DNA from: Tamlana sp038148895
GTDB lineage: Bacteria > Bacteroidota > Bacteroidia > Flavobacteriales > Flavobacteriaceae
DNA length: 64,000 nucleotides
Reading direction: 5' to 3' (one strand)
Assembly: GCA_038148895.1 (NCBI GenBank)
Contig: JBBVGQ010000001.1
Position numbers and translations under genes: made by a program. Under the pieces are notes generated by a model, which saw only the letters and a list, made by a program, of their open reading frames with translations, was not told where the DNA came from and ran no database searches. This document shows positions 26,665 to 35,500 of the stretch, piece by piece (the first letter of the stretch is position 1; every line of letters begins with the position of its first letter).

Positions 26665-27939
26665 TCAATTGGCAACGTTAAACTCTTGAGGGGTAGGAGG
26701 CGCTAAAACTTCGTCTTTTAGTACTTCTAGATTCCCGCCATATGTTTTGGTTATTGGGTTGCCATCTCTTGTTAGGCCGTCAAAAACACCTTGATCAACC
26801 AAATTCCATAGGGCATATTTTGCTTGTCCATCAATCTTGAAGAGTCCAAAGTGATTTTCTGAACCCTTGGCATTCCGGGCATCTTTCCATTGTTCATCAA
26901 AGGCTTCAAAGAAAAAACAGGAAATATTGTTTTTGTTCGTCCAATCTCGCATTAATTCATGATAGCGCCCCGATTTGTATTCATCACAAGCCCTGGAGCC
27001 GTCTGGACCATAATGGCCGTCTGATACCGTTGCCCAACCTGTTTCCCCAATGTGTATGGGTTTGTTTACGCCCAAACTTTTCATATAATTGGTAACACTG
27101 TCATACTGTTTTTGCGCAAATTCTAATGAACGTTGCATGGCAAACTCAATTTTTTCTTCATCAGGAAGACCTTCTTCATTTTCATGCAACAACCAAAAAG
27201 CAGGGTTGTAGTGCGAATTGTGCATAGGGTAGGTGTGCATAGAAATATAGTCTACAGCCTTGATAAGCTTTTCCAAATCTTTGGTATGATAACTTGAGTC
27301 GCCACCACCCCATGATGAAAAATCATCTGAGCTGGTAATCCATAAGCTTTTTGGAAGCTCTCCTTTTTTCTTTAAAGCCTGAAGGTGATTTACCCATTTA
27401 AGTATAACATTTGGCCTAACAAAATAGCTTGTAGCCCAATTTACCATAGCCTCATTGCCTACGGCTATAACCTTTACTATATCTGGGTATTGTTTTGCCA
27501 AAGCTACCGCTCTATTTATTTCACCTTCGTTCTGCTCACTTTCTACTTCATGGTCTGGGGTTTTGCCTGTCCAAGCGTTTTTGCAATCTATCCATGCGCC
27601 AAGCATAACATACATTTCAAAGTTTGGGTCTTCTTCTTTTAATTCACTTATCACCTTTAATAAATTTGGTGCTTGTTGAAGCTGAACATTGTAGGTTCTT
27701 AAGATTTTAATGCCCATAGCTGCTAAAATCTTCATATCTTCCTTAAGTTGCTCATTTGTTGGCTGCACATCGCGTGTTTTTTGACGATATCCACCGTATG
27801 AAATAGCCATATAATTTGGATTTCCAAGAATATCTGCGGCTGTTATGTTATTTTTAGCTTTTGGAGTTTTATTACATCCTAAAATCATTATTAATAGTGT
27901 AAGCGTTAAAAGTGATTTATATGTTTTTAGCTTCAACAT
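26665..27939 (-). CDS. GH17 beta-1,3-glucanase lipoprotein
   Basis: A 424-aa family 17 enzyme with a lipobox (MILGC, Cys22). The acid/base is E163 in AVGNEAMVNW, and the nucleophile is E299 in HIGETGWATV. Long insertions (for example around residues 120-140 and 240-265) set it apart from the shorter cytoplasmic GH17 at 22773. Cotranscribed in unit B between GH149 (11-bp gap) and GH30. It probably trims imported or surface-bound laminarin oligosaccharides; exo versus endo mode cannot be told. Confidence 0.92.
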   Translation of the reverse strand: MLKLKTYKSLLTLTLLIMILGCNKTPKAKNNITAADILGNPNYMAISYGGYRQKTRDVQPTNEQLKEDMKILAAMGIKILRTYNVQLQQAPNLLKVISELKEEDPNFEMYVMLGAWIDCKNAWTGKTPDHEVESEQNEGEINRAVALAKQYPDIVKVIAVGNEAMVNWATSYFVRPNVILKWVNHLQALKKKGELPKSLWITSSDDFSSWGGGDSSYHTKDLEKLIKAVDYISMHTYPMHNSHYNPAFWLLHENEEGLPDEEKIEFAMQRSLEFAQKQYDSVTNYMKSLGVNKPIHIGETGWATVSDGHYGPDGSRACDEYKSGRYHELMRDWTNKNNISCFFFEAFDEQWKDARNAKGSENHFGLFKIDGQAKYALWNLVDQGVFDGLTRDGNPITKTYGGNLEVLKDEVLAPPTPQEFNVAN

Positions 27940-27950
27940 GGCTCGAGTTT

Positions 27951-30900
27951 CTATTTTTTAACTGAAACTTTAATGTGGTTTATTGCTCCCATTCGTTCAA
28001 ATAATGATTTTGAAAGTTCATGGCTAAGCGTCAAGCTTTCAAATGTTTGAACCTCACCAGTGTTAAAGATTATTTGTGTATTTTCAATATCGGCAAGCTT
28101 ATAGATAAACGGTACTTGGCAATAAGTAAAACACAGCGAATTCGCTTCAAGATTTATGCTCTGAAGCTCCTTGTTGACATTGGTAAATTGAAAAACTGAT
28201 GGTTCTTTTAAAAACTCCTTCTTTTGTAATAACCTTGGTTTAAAGGCTATTTTTCCCTCTTCAACAAAAACACCCAATTCACCAAACCTGCTTAGCACAT
28301 CCTCTTTTACTTGCCCAGTCATACCAGGTTGTTGGGCTCCTTTTGTTGCCGGTGTATGGGAATAGGGATCAGTAGGGAAGGCGCCATATAATTCTGGTGA
28401 TTTGTGCACGCCGATACCCGCGTTTATTTCGTAATAATGGTCTAAAAGCTTTCCTATTAAAGCCTTATCGTCATTGTTTTTTATCGCTAGCAAACAGTTT
28501 TCTTGAACGGCAAGCAATAATTTAGAAACCATGTGCCAATAAATAGACCCTAAACCTTCATAACCAAAGAAAGTACCTGAGCGTCCCGTAAAGGATTTGT
28601 GGTCAAAAATGTCTTCGAAAATTTGAAGCAACAAAGCTTGGTCTTTTTCTACCAATGGCTGGTAGGGCTTATCTAAATTCGAGAGCGCCTCTTTTAAACT
28701 GTTGGCATTATTGAAATTCCCATTAAAATGGTAGTTTCCTTTAACATCTTGTTCTATAACCCGCTTATTTCCATCGGTTACCAACGTTTTTAAAAGTTCT
28801 GATTGTTCCACTTTTTCAAATGGAATATTGTTCTTTTTATCAAATCGGGGCAATTCTTTGTTAGGGTACAAAATGTAGCTGTATTGGTCTTCCCTAAACA
28901 GTGCGCTGCTTTTAAGCCCGTCAAGCAGACTTAAGGCTTGAGTTGGCGACAAATAGCCTGAGCTTAAGGCCGCCACTTGCCCTTCAAGCATTTCCGATAG
29001 GTACGAAATGGATACACCGCCATCACTTTCAACAGTCATTAAATTATAGGCGTGATACATGTTATCATGTCGCTTGTTGGCATCTATACTGTGTTCTAAA
29101 TACGCTTTAGTGGTTTGTATAAAACCTAAAATATCTGTTAGTGGCAATGCTGATTTTTTGCCCGAAAAACTTTTGCTGTAAATTTCTTCTCTATAATGCC
29201 CTCCTGCATTACCTAAACCATCCAAAATGGCTCTTCGGCCTTTGTTGGATATTTTATCGGATAAAACATGTTTGTTCGTGCTAAGAGTTTTAACAACTTC
29301 GTTGAAAAAAACAGCCAGCTCTTGCGATATTTCAACTTCATCGATATTGGCTTTTGAAACAACATTTTCAAAGAAATTTAAAAATCTATAGAGGTAGTAT
29401 AGCGTAACCATGGAAACACCATTGCCAACTAAGGCATTGTTGGCATCATTCCATTCTGGGCGCTGGGTGTTTAGCCAAATACCTCCTTCTGGAATAAAGT
29501 TTGAAATTTTTGACAATACCGTTGCCAACAATTTTTCCATGAGGTTAACATGGTGGATTTTCGCATTTTTGTCTTCCAACAAAGCGCCATCGGCTCCCAA
29601 AATTTTTCTTTTATCATTGATTTTTGCATCCAACTTATGGTCAAAATCAATAGTGTCCTTTGGGTTTTTTAAGGTGTCTTTGTAGCTCTTAATCTTGTAT
29701 GGTACATTGGCATAAACAAACACATCTTGATTAAACCCTGTTTCTAATTTGCCGGGGTAGTGGTCCTCAATAAATTCCAAGAATTTTAATAGATAGATAA
29801 TTTGGTGGTCCCCCCAATAACCAATGTAAGACCAAGGGTCGTGCTCTTCTATAACCTCCCAATCAAAACCATCTTTTGTAACTCGATACGGATTATAACC
29901 TTCAAATGTTGAAGCGTTTAAAAACTTATGTATCATACCCTCAATATACTCAGGGTAGGAGTGGGCCAAAGCTTCCCAATTCTGGAAAATATCACGCCAA
30001 TTGCCTTCATAATCTAAAATTTTTGACCCATCTATTTCGCTTCTCGTGTTAATGGAGAACTTGTTCCATGGCCTACTTGGGTCGCCATGCCTTCTACTAA
30101 ACTTTAACGGTAAATATTCAAAGCAAAGGCGTTTGAAGTCTTTATTGCTGTCCTTTTCTACAAGATTTTGAAGATCACTTAAACTGAACTTGTCATTTAA
30201 GTTATTTAGAACAGTTTCCTTTTCATTAAAAACTTCCTTGTTTGCTTTGGAAATATATTTTATGAAATCTGATTTTTCAATGTTGTACCCATCATCAAAA
30301 ATACCACCTCGCATAATGTTGAAAAGCGTATTTGAAAAATGTCTGGTATTAATCAATGAATCTGCCGTTAGTTGCAATCCATCTGACGCACCTGTTAAAT
30401 TGATGAGGTTTTTTGTGCCGGCATCAATATCATTTTGAACTAAATTGAACAGATTTTTTTCAGTTTTGATTGTTTCCGAAATTCGAACAACATCTGTTAT
30501 GGATTGGTTAACATTGGCAACAAACATCCAATTCTTTTCAGATTTGGGCAGTAATTCAATTTTTGAAGAAATAAAATAAGCTCCTTTCTCGGCTTTTACA
30601 TCTACCTCTTCTTGAATTTTTTCTCCTTTTCTAAAATTGTCCATTTGAAGGGAAGACAATAGATGTGTAGCGTTTTCAATCCCATGAGACCATACGGTGT
30701 TTGCCTTAAGCGCCTCACTTGGCTCTGCTTTATCTACAATTACGGCGCTTAATGCAAAAACGCCTAAACCTGAATCTTTTTGTAGTTCACTTTTTTTGTA
30801 GGCATCAACCAAATTGCTTCTGCTGTTTTGTAAATCTGAAGAAACACTTGCAGGTAAAATATTTTGCAAACCATCTATTAGGGTAACCTCAACTACATTT

Positions 30901-31406
30901 TCTTTGGTATTAACAAGGGTTGATTTTTTTACAAAGCCGAACTCATTGCTACTGTTCCATTGATACCTGAATGTTAGTCCCAAGTCGATATTATGCTCTT
31001 CAAATACAATTTTATTTCCAAATTTGTTTTTGTAGAGATTGGTTTGGGTTTTATAAATACCCATTTGTCTGATTGAAAAGGGTTCCCAAATATGAACTTT
31101 TCCATTTATTTTAACCTGAAAAATAGCTTTGCTACCTGTGGTTTCGGCCATTTCGGTAATCTTATCATCAGTATAATATGGAAAAAGGGCATACTCTGCA
31201 TTCTTGCGCCCAGCGGTTAAGCCTCCGTTACTAGAAATGAACATCCAGTGGTTTGAATCGCTTACAATACTCATAAAAAACGGACGCATTTTATCGCTAT
31301 TCGAAATTTTATAAAAATCTTCATTATTGAAGCTTACCAATTCTAATTCAACTGAAGTGTCATTTTTGGACGTCATTGTTTTGCTCATCTTTATATTGGT
31401 CTCCAT
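27951..31406 (-). CDS. GH149-like beta-1,3-oligoglucan phosphorylase
   Basis: An 1151-aa cytoplasmic enzyme (no signal peptide) related to the GH94/GH149 inverting phosphorylases. Recognisable stretches are GDPSRPWNKFSI, YEGNWRDIFQNWEALAHSYP, IEEHDPWSYIGYWGDHQ, and WLNTQRPEWNDANNALVGNG, in which D654 of EWND matches the catalytic Asp of the clan. QQPGMTGQVKEDVLSRFGELG closes the catalytic region. The length (about 1100 aa) and the beta-1,3-glucan context point to GH149, which releases glucose 1-phosphate from beta-1,3-gluco-oligosaccharides. It would conserve energy after import by the MFS gene. A different acceptor preference within the clan cannot be excluded. Confidence 0.82.
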   Translation of the reverse strand: METNIKMSKTMTSKNDTSVELELVSFNNEDFYKISNSDKMRPFFMSIVSDSNHWMFISSNGGLTAGRKNAEYALFPYYTDDKITEMAETTGSKAIFQVKINGKVHIWEPFSIRQMGIYKTQTNLYKNKFGNKIVFEEHNIDLGLTFRYQWNSSNEFGFVKKSTLVNTKENVVEVTLIDGLQNILPASVSSDLQNSRSNLVDAYKKSELQKDSGLGVFALSAVIVDKAEPSEALKANTVWSHGIENATHLLSSLQMDNFRKGEKIQEEVDVKAEKGAYFISSKIELLPKSEKNWMFVANVNQSITDVVRISETIKTEKNLFNLVQNDIDAGTKNLINLTGASDGLQLTADSLINTRHFSNTLFNIMRGGIFDDGYNIEKSDFIKYISKANKEVFNEKETVLNNLNDKFSLSDLQNLVEKDSNKDFKRLCFEYLPLKFSRRHGDPSRPWNKFSINTRSEIDGSKILDYEGNWRDIFQNWEALAHSYPEYIEGMIHKFLNASTFEGYNPYRVTKDGFDWEVIEEHDPWSYIGYWGDHQIIYLLKFLEFIEDHYPGKLETGFNQDVFVYANVPYKIKSYKDTLKNPKDTIDFDHKLDAKINDKRKILGADGALLEDKNAKIHHVNLMEKLLATVLSKISNFIPEGGIWLNTQRPEWNDANNALVGNGVSMVTLYYLYRFLNFFENVVSKANIDEVEISQELAVFFNEVVKTLSTNKHVLSDKISNKGRRAILDGLGNAGGHYREEIYSKSFSGKKSALPLTDILGFIQTTKAYLEHSIDANKRHDNMYHAYNLMTVESDGGVSISYLSEMLEGQVAALSSGYLSPTQALSLLDGLKSSALFREDQYSYILYPNKELPRFDKKNNIPFEKVEQSELLKTLVTDGNKRVIEQDVKGNYHFNGNFNNANSLKEALSNLDKPYQPLVEKDQALLLQIFEDIFDHKSFTGRSGTFFGYEGLGSIYWHMVSKLLLAVQENCLLAIKNNDDKALIGKLLDHYYEINAGIGVHKSPELYGAFPTDPYSHTPATKGAQQPGMTGQVKEDVLSRFGELGVFVEEGKIAFKPRLLQKKEFLKEPSVFQFTNVNKELQSINLEANSLCFTYCQVPFIYKLADIENTQIIFNTGEVQTFESLTLSHELSKSLFERMGAINHIKVSVKK

Positions 31407-31455
31407 AGTTCTAATAAATTCATTTTGTGCTCTGAACTACCTTTATAATGTTGTT

Positions 31456-33162
31456 TTAATTGCAGTCGGTGCAAACAAGAGAAACGTTATCTATAACCAC
31501 AACTCCTACTTCTGCTCCCATATCGAAAAGAACACGACTATTTGCTATTCCAAAATCGGCAGACGACAAATTCAACGTAAAAGTTTGTGTTGTTGTGGTT
31601 AGGCTTACTGTTTCCGTAGCCGCTGTCCAAGGGTCTTGATTTAATCCGATGCCTGCCAAAATGGTTCTATTTCTATCGGAAGAGGCATCAAATGTAAGCG
31701 TGTAATTCTTGCCTTGCTCAATCGCAACTACTTGGCTTAAATTAACATCATAAGGATTGCCGGCGGCAGTTACATCAGCAAAATTATAAGAATTGCCACC
31801 ATCCATTTGAACGTTCAAGGCATTACCGCTCCAAGCTGTGCCACCATTCTCAAAGTCTCCGTTGGTTAAAAGGCCATCATCAAAAGGGCCTACCCCAGAA
31901 CCTGTACCATATAGCATTAAATCATCAAAATAATAGGTGTCTGTATTGTTGGCATTCAGGTCAAAGAAAATGACGATTTTGTTAAACTTGCCACTATCTG
32001 AACCGGTAAAAGGAAACATTAACTCTTCCCATGCACTGGTTACCGAAGTAGTTAAAAATTGTTCGGTACTATTGCTGGCGTTACCAATCTCTTCTAGCTT
32101 TATTCTAACTTCAGTGTTGGCTCTTGCAGACCAAACTTTTATTTTTAAACCTGTATTGGAGGTGAAATCCAATTTCGCATCCAAATCTATTTGATTGTTG
32201 TCCCATGGGTTATTGCCAAGTTTTGTGATTTGACCAACCTTGCATGACTTATTTAAGTCGTTATCAAAATCTGGATTATCAATCCAACTAAAATCAGCGC
32301 CGTCTTCTATAATACTAGTCGATGGGTCTTCCATAAAAGTTAAATTGAAATCTGCTGCGCTGAGTGACTCCGTTACTTCAGATGTACAAGGCGTAGGTGG
32401 TGTTTCAATTTGTATAATATCGTCTATGTAAAAAGTGCCTGAAGTAGTGCCTGGACCATCAACAAATAGGGTTAATCGCGAATAGCTATTGGATGAATTA
32501 TAGCTAAAAACAAGGGGCTCCCATCCAGAACCACCGTGGCTTGCGGTAGTTTCTATGGGCGCACCACTTCCTTCCTCAAGTTTAAGCAAAACATTTATTG
32601 GGGCATCTGACCAAAAATTCATTGAAATGCTTTTAAGCGTGTTTAAATCAATATCTTCACCTAAATCAAAATAAAGACCTTCCCAAGCTGCTCCAGAGTT
32701 TGTAACGGCTCCCACTTTGGAAGTGCTTGTATTTGAGCCTGATGAATCTGGATTATCAACAATGGAAAACGATGCGCCACCAAAAGCAGTTGGCTCATAC
32801 TTAGTACTTGTTCCATCGAAAGAAATTGGAAGACTAGCTATTTCGGGAATTAAAATGGTAATTTCATCTTGGAAAGAATCAGATGTTCCTGACTCATTAT
32901 TGGCCTTTAAAACTATAGTGTAAGTCCCATTTTCGTATGTTTTTACTGGATTTATAAGCGTAGACACCTCGCTATCATCACCAAAGTTCCATTCATAAGT
33001 ATTGGCGTTTTCCGATATATTGATGAATGTTACCGTACCAGTGTCTACATTTAAGGTATATGTAAAACCAGCCGTAACCTTTGGTGAAACAATAGCATCG
33101 TCTTCCTCACAATTTACCAAAGCAAAAGCCAGAATGATTGTTAGGGCATATTTAAATTTCAT
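31456..33162 (-). CDS. PKD and triple-CBM lipoprotein (laminarin-binding candidate)
   Basis: A 568-aa lipoprotein (start MKFKYALTII; lipobox ALVNC, Cys18). Order: PKD domain (about 30-110, YEWNFGDDSE), two related beta-sandwich modules (about 112-260 and 275-420, each ending FYIDDI or YYFDDL), and a CBM4/9-like module (about 430-568, GPFDDGLLTNGDFENGG to VVIDNVSLV). The last matches both C-terminal modules of the protein at 40041, and the middle ones match the final CBM of GH81. No catalytic residues are seen. It is cotranscribed with GH16 and GH149 and probably holds laminarin at the cell surface. I prefer the start at 33162 over 33177, because it gives the cleaner signal peptide. Confidence 0.8.
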   Translation of the reverse strand: MKFKYALTIILAFALVNCEEDDAIVSPKVTAGFTYTLNVDTGTVTFINISENANTYEWNFGDDSEVSTLINPVKTYENGTYTIVLKANNESGTSDSFQDEITILIPEIASLPISFDGTSTKYEPTAFGGASFSIVDNPDSSGSNTSTSKVGAVTNSGAAWEGLYFDLGEDIDLNTLKSISMNFWSDAPINVLLKLEEGSGAPIETTASHGGSGWEPLVFSYNSSNSYSRLTLFVDGPGTTSGTFYIDDIIQIETPPTPCTSEVTESLSAADFNLTFMEDPSTSIIEDGADFSWIDNPDFDNDLNKSCKVGQITKLGNNPWDNNQIDLDAKLDFTSNTGLKIKVWSARANTEVRIKLEEIGNASNSTEQFLTTSVTSAWEELMFPFTGSDSGKFNKIVIFFDLNANNTDTYYFDDLMLYGTGSGVGPFDDGLLTNGDFENGGTAWSGNALNVQMDGGNSYNFADVTAAGNPYDVNLSQVVAIEQGKNYTLTFDASSDRNRTILAGIGLNQDPWTAATETVSLTTTTQTFTLNLSSADFGIANSRVLFDMGAEVGVVVIDNVSLVCTDCN

Positions 33163-33188
33163 TAATAATTCTCTCATGGTCTTCTTTT

Positions 33189-34031
33189 TTAGTTGTTGTT
33201 GTTTTTATAAACTCTAACATAGTCTACTAACATAGTTTGGGGGAATACAGTTTCATTGTTGGGAGAACCAGGTAAATTGCCTCCAACGGCCAAATTCAAT
33301 ATGATGTAAAATGGTCCGTTATTAAATACCCACTCGCCAGGAACATCTTCAGGGGTTATTTGATTGTACAGCACATCATCAACATAGTAGTTTATGTAAT
33401 CCGGCCCCCACTCAATACCAAAAACATGAAAGCCTGTATCGAATCTGTCATTGTCCAGATTATATGATTTACTAATCGATTCTCCTCCTGAATACCCTGG
33501 TCCGTGAACGGTTCCAAATATTCTGGTAGGTTCGTCTCCGACATACTCCATGATATCAATCTCACCTATCTGTGGCCAAATTTCAGTGCCGTTACTATCA
33601 TCACCCAGTAACCAAAATGCTGGCCATAACCCTTGCCCCCAAGGCAATCTTATACGGGCTTCGAACCGACCATAGGTTTGTTCAAATTTACCTTTAGTAA
33701 GTAGCCTTGCGGAAGTATAAGAAGATCCTTCAAAATCTTCCTTTTTGGCGGTAATGATTAAGACGCCATTTTGAACGGTGACGTTTTCAGTGCGATCTGT
33801 ATAATATTGAAGTTCGTTATTTCCCCAACCGTCTTGTCCTGTACCTATATTGTATCCCCAAATGGAGGCATCGGGAGCGCCATCGGTATCAAATTCATCA
33901 GCCATAACAAGGTTTGTGAAGGTTACAACGGTTTGTTTTTCATCGGTACTACAACCTGTAAAAAGGGTTAACATCAATGAAAATAAAAGGTATGTGTATA
34001 TTGAATTAAGCTTTAAGATTTTAGTTTTCAT
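33189..34031 (-). CDS. GH16 laminarinase lipoprotein
   Basis: A 280-aa family 16 endo-beta-1,3-glucanase. The lipobox is LFTGC (Cys27). The catalytic signature EIDIME gives nucleophile E157, D159 and acid/base E162, preceded by WPAFWLLGDD and followed by YVGDEP as in laminarinases. FHVFGIEWGPDYINYYVDD and the C-terminal FILN-type strand complete the jelly roll. Single catalytic domain without CBM; binding is presumably supplied by the neighbouring lipoproteins. Gene three of unit B; likely exposed on the outer membrane. Confidence 0.95.
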   Translation of the reverse strand: MKTKILKLNSIYTYLLFSLMLTLFTGCSTDEKQTVVTFTNLVMADEFDTDGAPDASIWGYNIGTGQDGWGNNELQYYTDRTENVTVQNGVLIITAKKEDFEGSSYTSARLLTKGKFEQTYGRFEARIRLPWGQGLWPAFWLLGDDSNGTEIWPQIGEIDIMEYVGDEPTRIFGTVHGPGYSGGESISKSYNLDNDRFDTGFHVFGIEWGPDYINYYVDDVLYNQITPEDVPGEWVFNNGPFYIILNLAVGGNLPGSPNNETVFPQTMLVDYVRVYKNNNN

Positions 34032-34082
34032 AATATTGCTTTTTTGAATTCTTTATTTAGTTTTTTAAATCTAAAAGCAGAA

Positions 34083-35495
34083 TTAATTTTCATAGAAATA
34101 AATATTATCCAGATAAAAATTTGATAATGATGAACCATTGATGTTCTCATAAATAATAAGGCCAATGTTGTTCCTGTTGTTCATTGTAATAGGGAACTCT
34201 AGCGTAATCCAGGAATCAGCAACAAAAAGAGCTTTGTTGAAGAAAATTTGTTCTCTGGTGTCGTCACCACCACCATCTGCTTGATCAGCACCAAAATCTA
34301 CAACGGTTATCAAAAAATCAATGTTTGCCGGCACGCTATTAGGAATGTACATGTTTATGTGCAAATTTGATTTTTGAGTAGCATCAACCGTTGGATTAGC
34401 AAATTGATTTCCAACAAAATTAAAGTTGGTGTAATTAATCATGCTGTTGCCTCCAATTGAAAACTCTGAAGATTGTGTTGTTTGAAATGGTTCCCAATAT
34501 CCATTAAAAAAGTCTACAGGAACATTGGTGTAGGAATCACTATAAATAGAGATAACTTTACTTGGGTCTCTAGTAGGCGTTGGGGCTAAATTAAATGCTC
34601 CTCTTGATGTAAGTTCCAACGAGCCTTTGGCCACAACACCCCCAAGTGTGGCGGTTATTTTTGCAGTTCCTTCACCTATTATAGAAACTACACCATTGTC
34701 ATTAACAGTTGCAATATCTTCATTAGAAGAGAAAAACTTAAAATATGAAGGTGCCGCATTAACAGTTACATTATTGCCTGTTCCTAAATTAAAGGTTTGG
34801 GTCAAACCGGTTAGGGCAATATCCACTCCAGTAAAAGCGGTTTCTGATCTATCTTCACCATTGGAAATGGCTGGTTGTGGTTGAGCCATGGTTCCAAGGT
34901 TTTCAAATTTAAGTTCATCTATCCAAAAACTATAGCCCTCTCCATTTTCTGGTCCTTCAGCATACCAAAACACACCTCTTTCTTCCACCAATTTTGATGC
35001 GTCAGGAATAGGAATAACATACTTTTGCCAATTTGTGGTTAATTGAAGGCTCGTGCTAACTAGATATTTGTTTTCAAAAAAATCTTGACCAAAGCCTATT
35101 TCATTTATGCGTCCAGATCTTGTTCCTTTTGCCCAAAAAGTTAGGGCATTGTAGCCCGTTAGGTCTCTGCCTGCTCCATCAACCCTAAAAATAGCACCTG
35201 CATAGCTGCCTTCTGGGTCATTAACATTGGGAACATCAAAACGCATAGAAGCCTTGCTATTGTAGCCTTCGCTTTCATCAACAGACCAAGCAGTTGGTTT
35301 GGATCCCACAAATGGAAAGTAAAAATTAGAACCCAACCCTACGGGCGTATCTGTAAATATTTCTGCTGTACTTGGAAATGTTGCCAATACTGCTTCATCG
35401 GACAATTCTCTTTCGCAGCCAACCATAATTGTGAATAGGGCGCTCAATAAGAATAATGCTTTTCTGAATGTGAATTTTATATTTTTCATTTTCAT
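34083..35495 (-). CDS. Multimodular surface glycan-binding lipoprotein
   Basis: A 470-aa lipoprotein (lipobox IMVGC) with no catalytic domain. The first beta-sandwich (about 35-200, FYFPFVGSKPTAWSVDESEG to YSFWIDELKFE) resembles modules in PUL surface proteins; a Big_2-like Ig domain follows (about 220-295, VNDNGVVSIIGEGTAKITA). A third module (about 300-470) starts PTPTRDPSKVISIYSDSYT and ends NFYLDNIYFYEN, the same module type found at 20993 and 40041. It follows the barrel-fused hydrolase by 5 bp in unit B. Inferred to be a laminarin-binding accessory protein. Confidence 0.78.
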   Translation of the reverse strand: MKMKNIKFTFRKALFLLSALFTIMVGCERELSDEAVLATFPSTAEIFTDTPVGLGSNFYFPFVGSKPTAWSVDESEGYNSKASMRFDVPNVNDPEGSYAGAIFRVDGAGRDLTGYNALTFWAKGTRSGRINEIGFGQDFFENKYLVSTSLQLTTNWQKYVIPIPDASKLVEERGVFWYAEGPENGEGYSFWIDELKFENLGTMAQPQPAISNGEDRSETAFTGVDIALTGLTQTFNLGTGNNVTVNAAPSYFKFFSSNEDIATVNDNGVVSIIGEGTAKITATLGGVVAKGSLELTSRGAFNLAPTPTRDPSKVISIYSDSYTNVPVDFFNGYWEPFQTTQSSEFSIGGNSMINYTNFNFVGNQFANPTVDATQKSNLHINMYIPNSVPANIDFLITVVDFGADQADGGGDDTREQIFFNKALFVADSWITLEFPITMNNRNNIGLIIYENINGSSLSNFYLDNIYFYEN

Positions 35496-35500
35496 ATATT

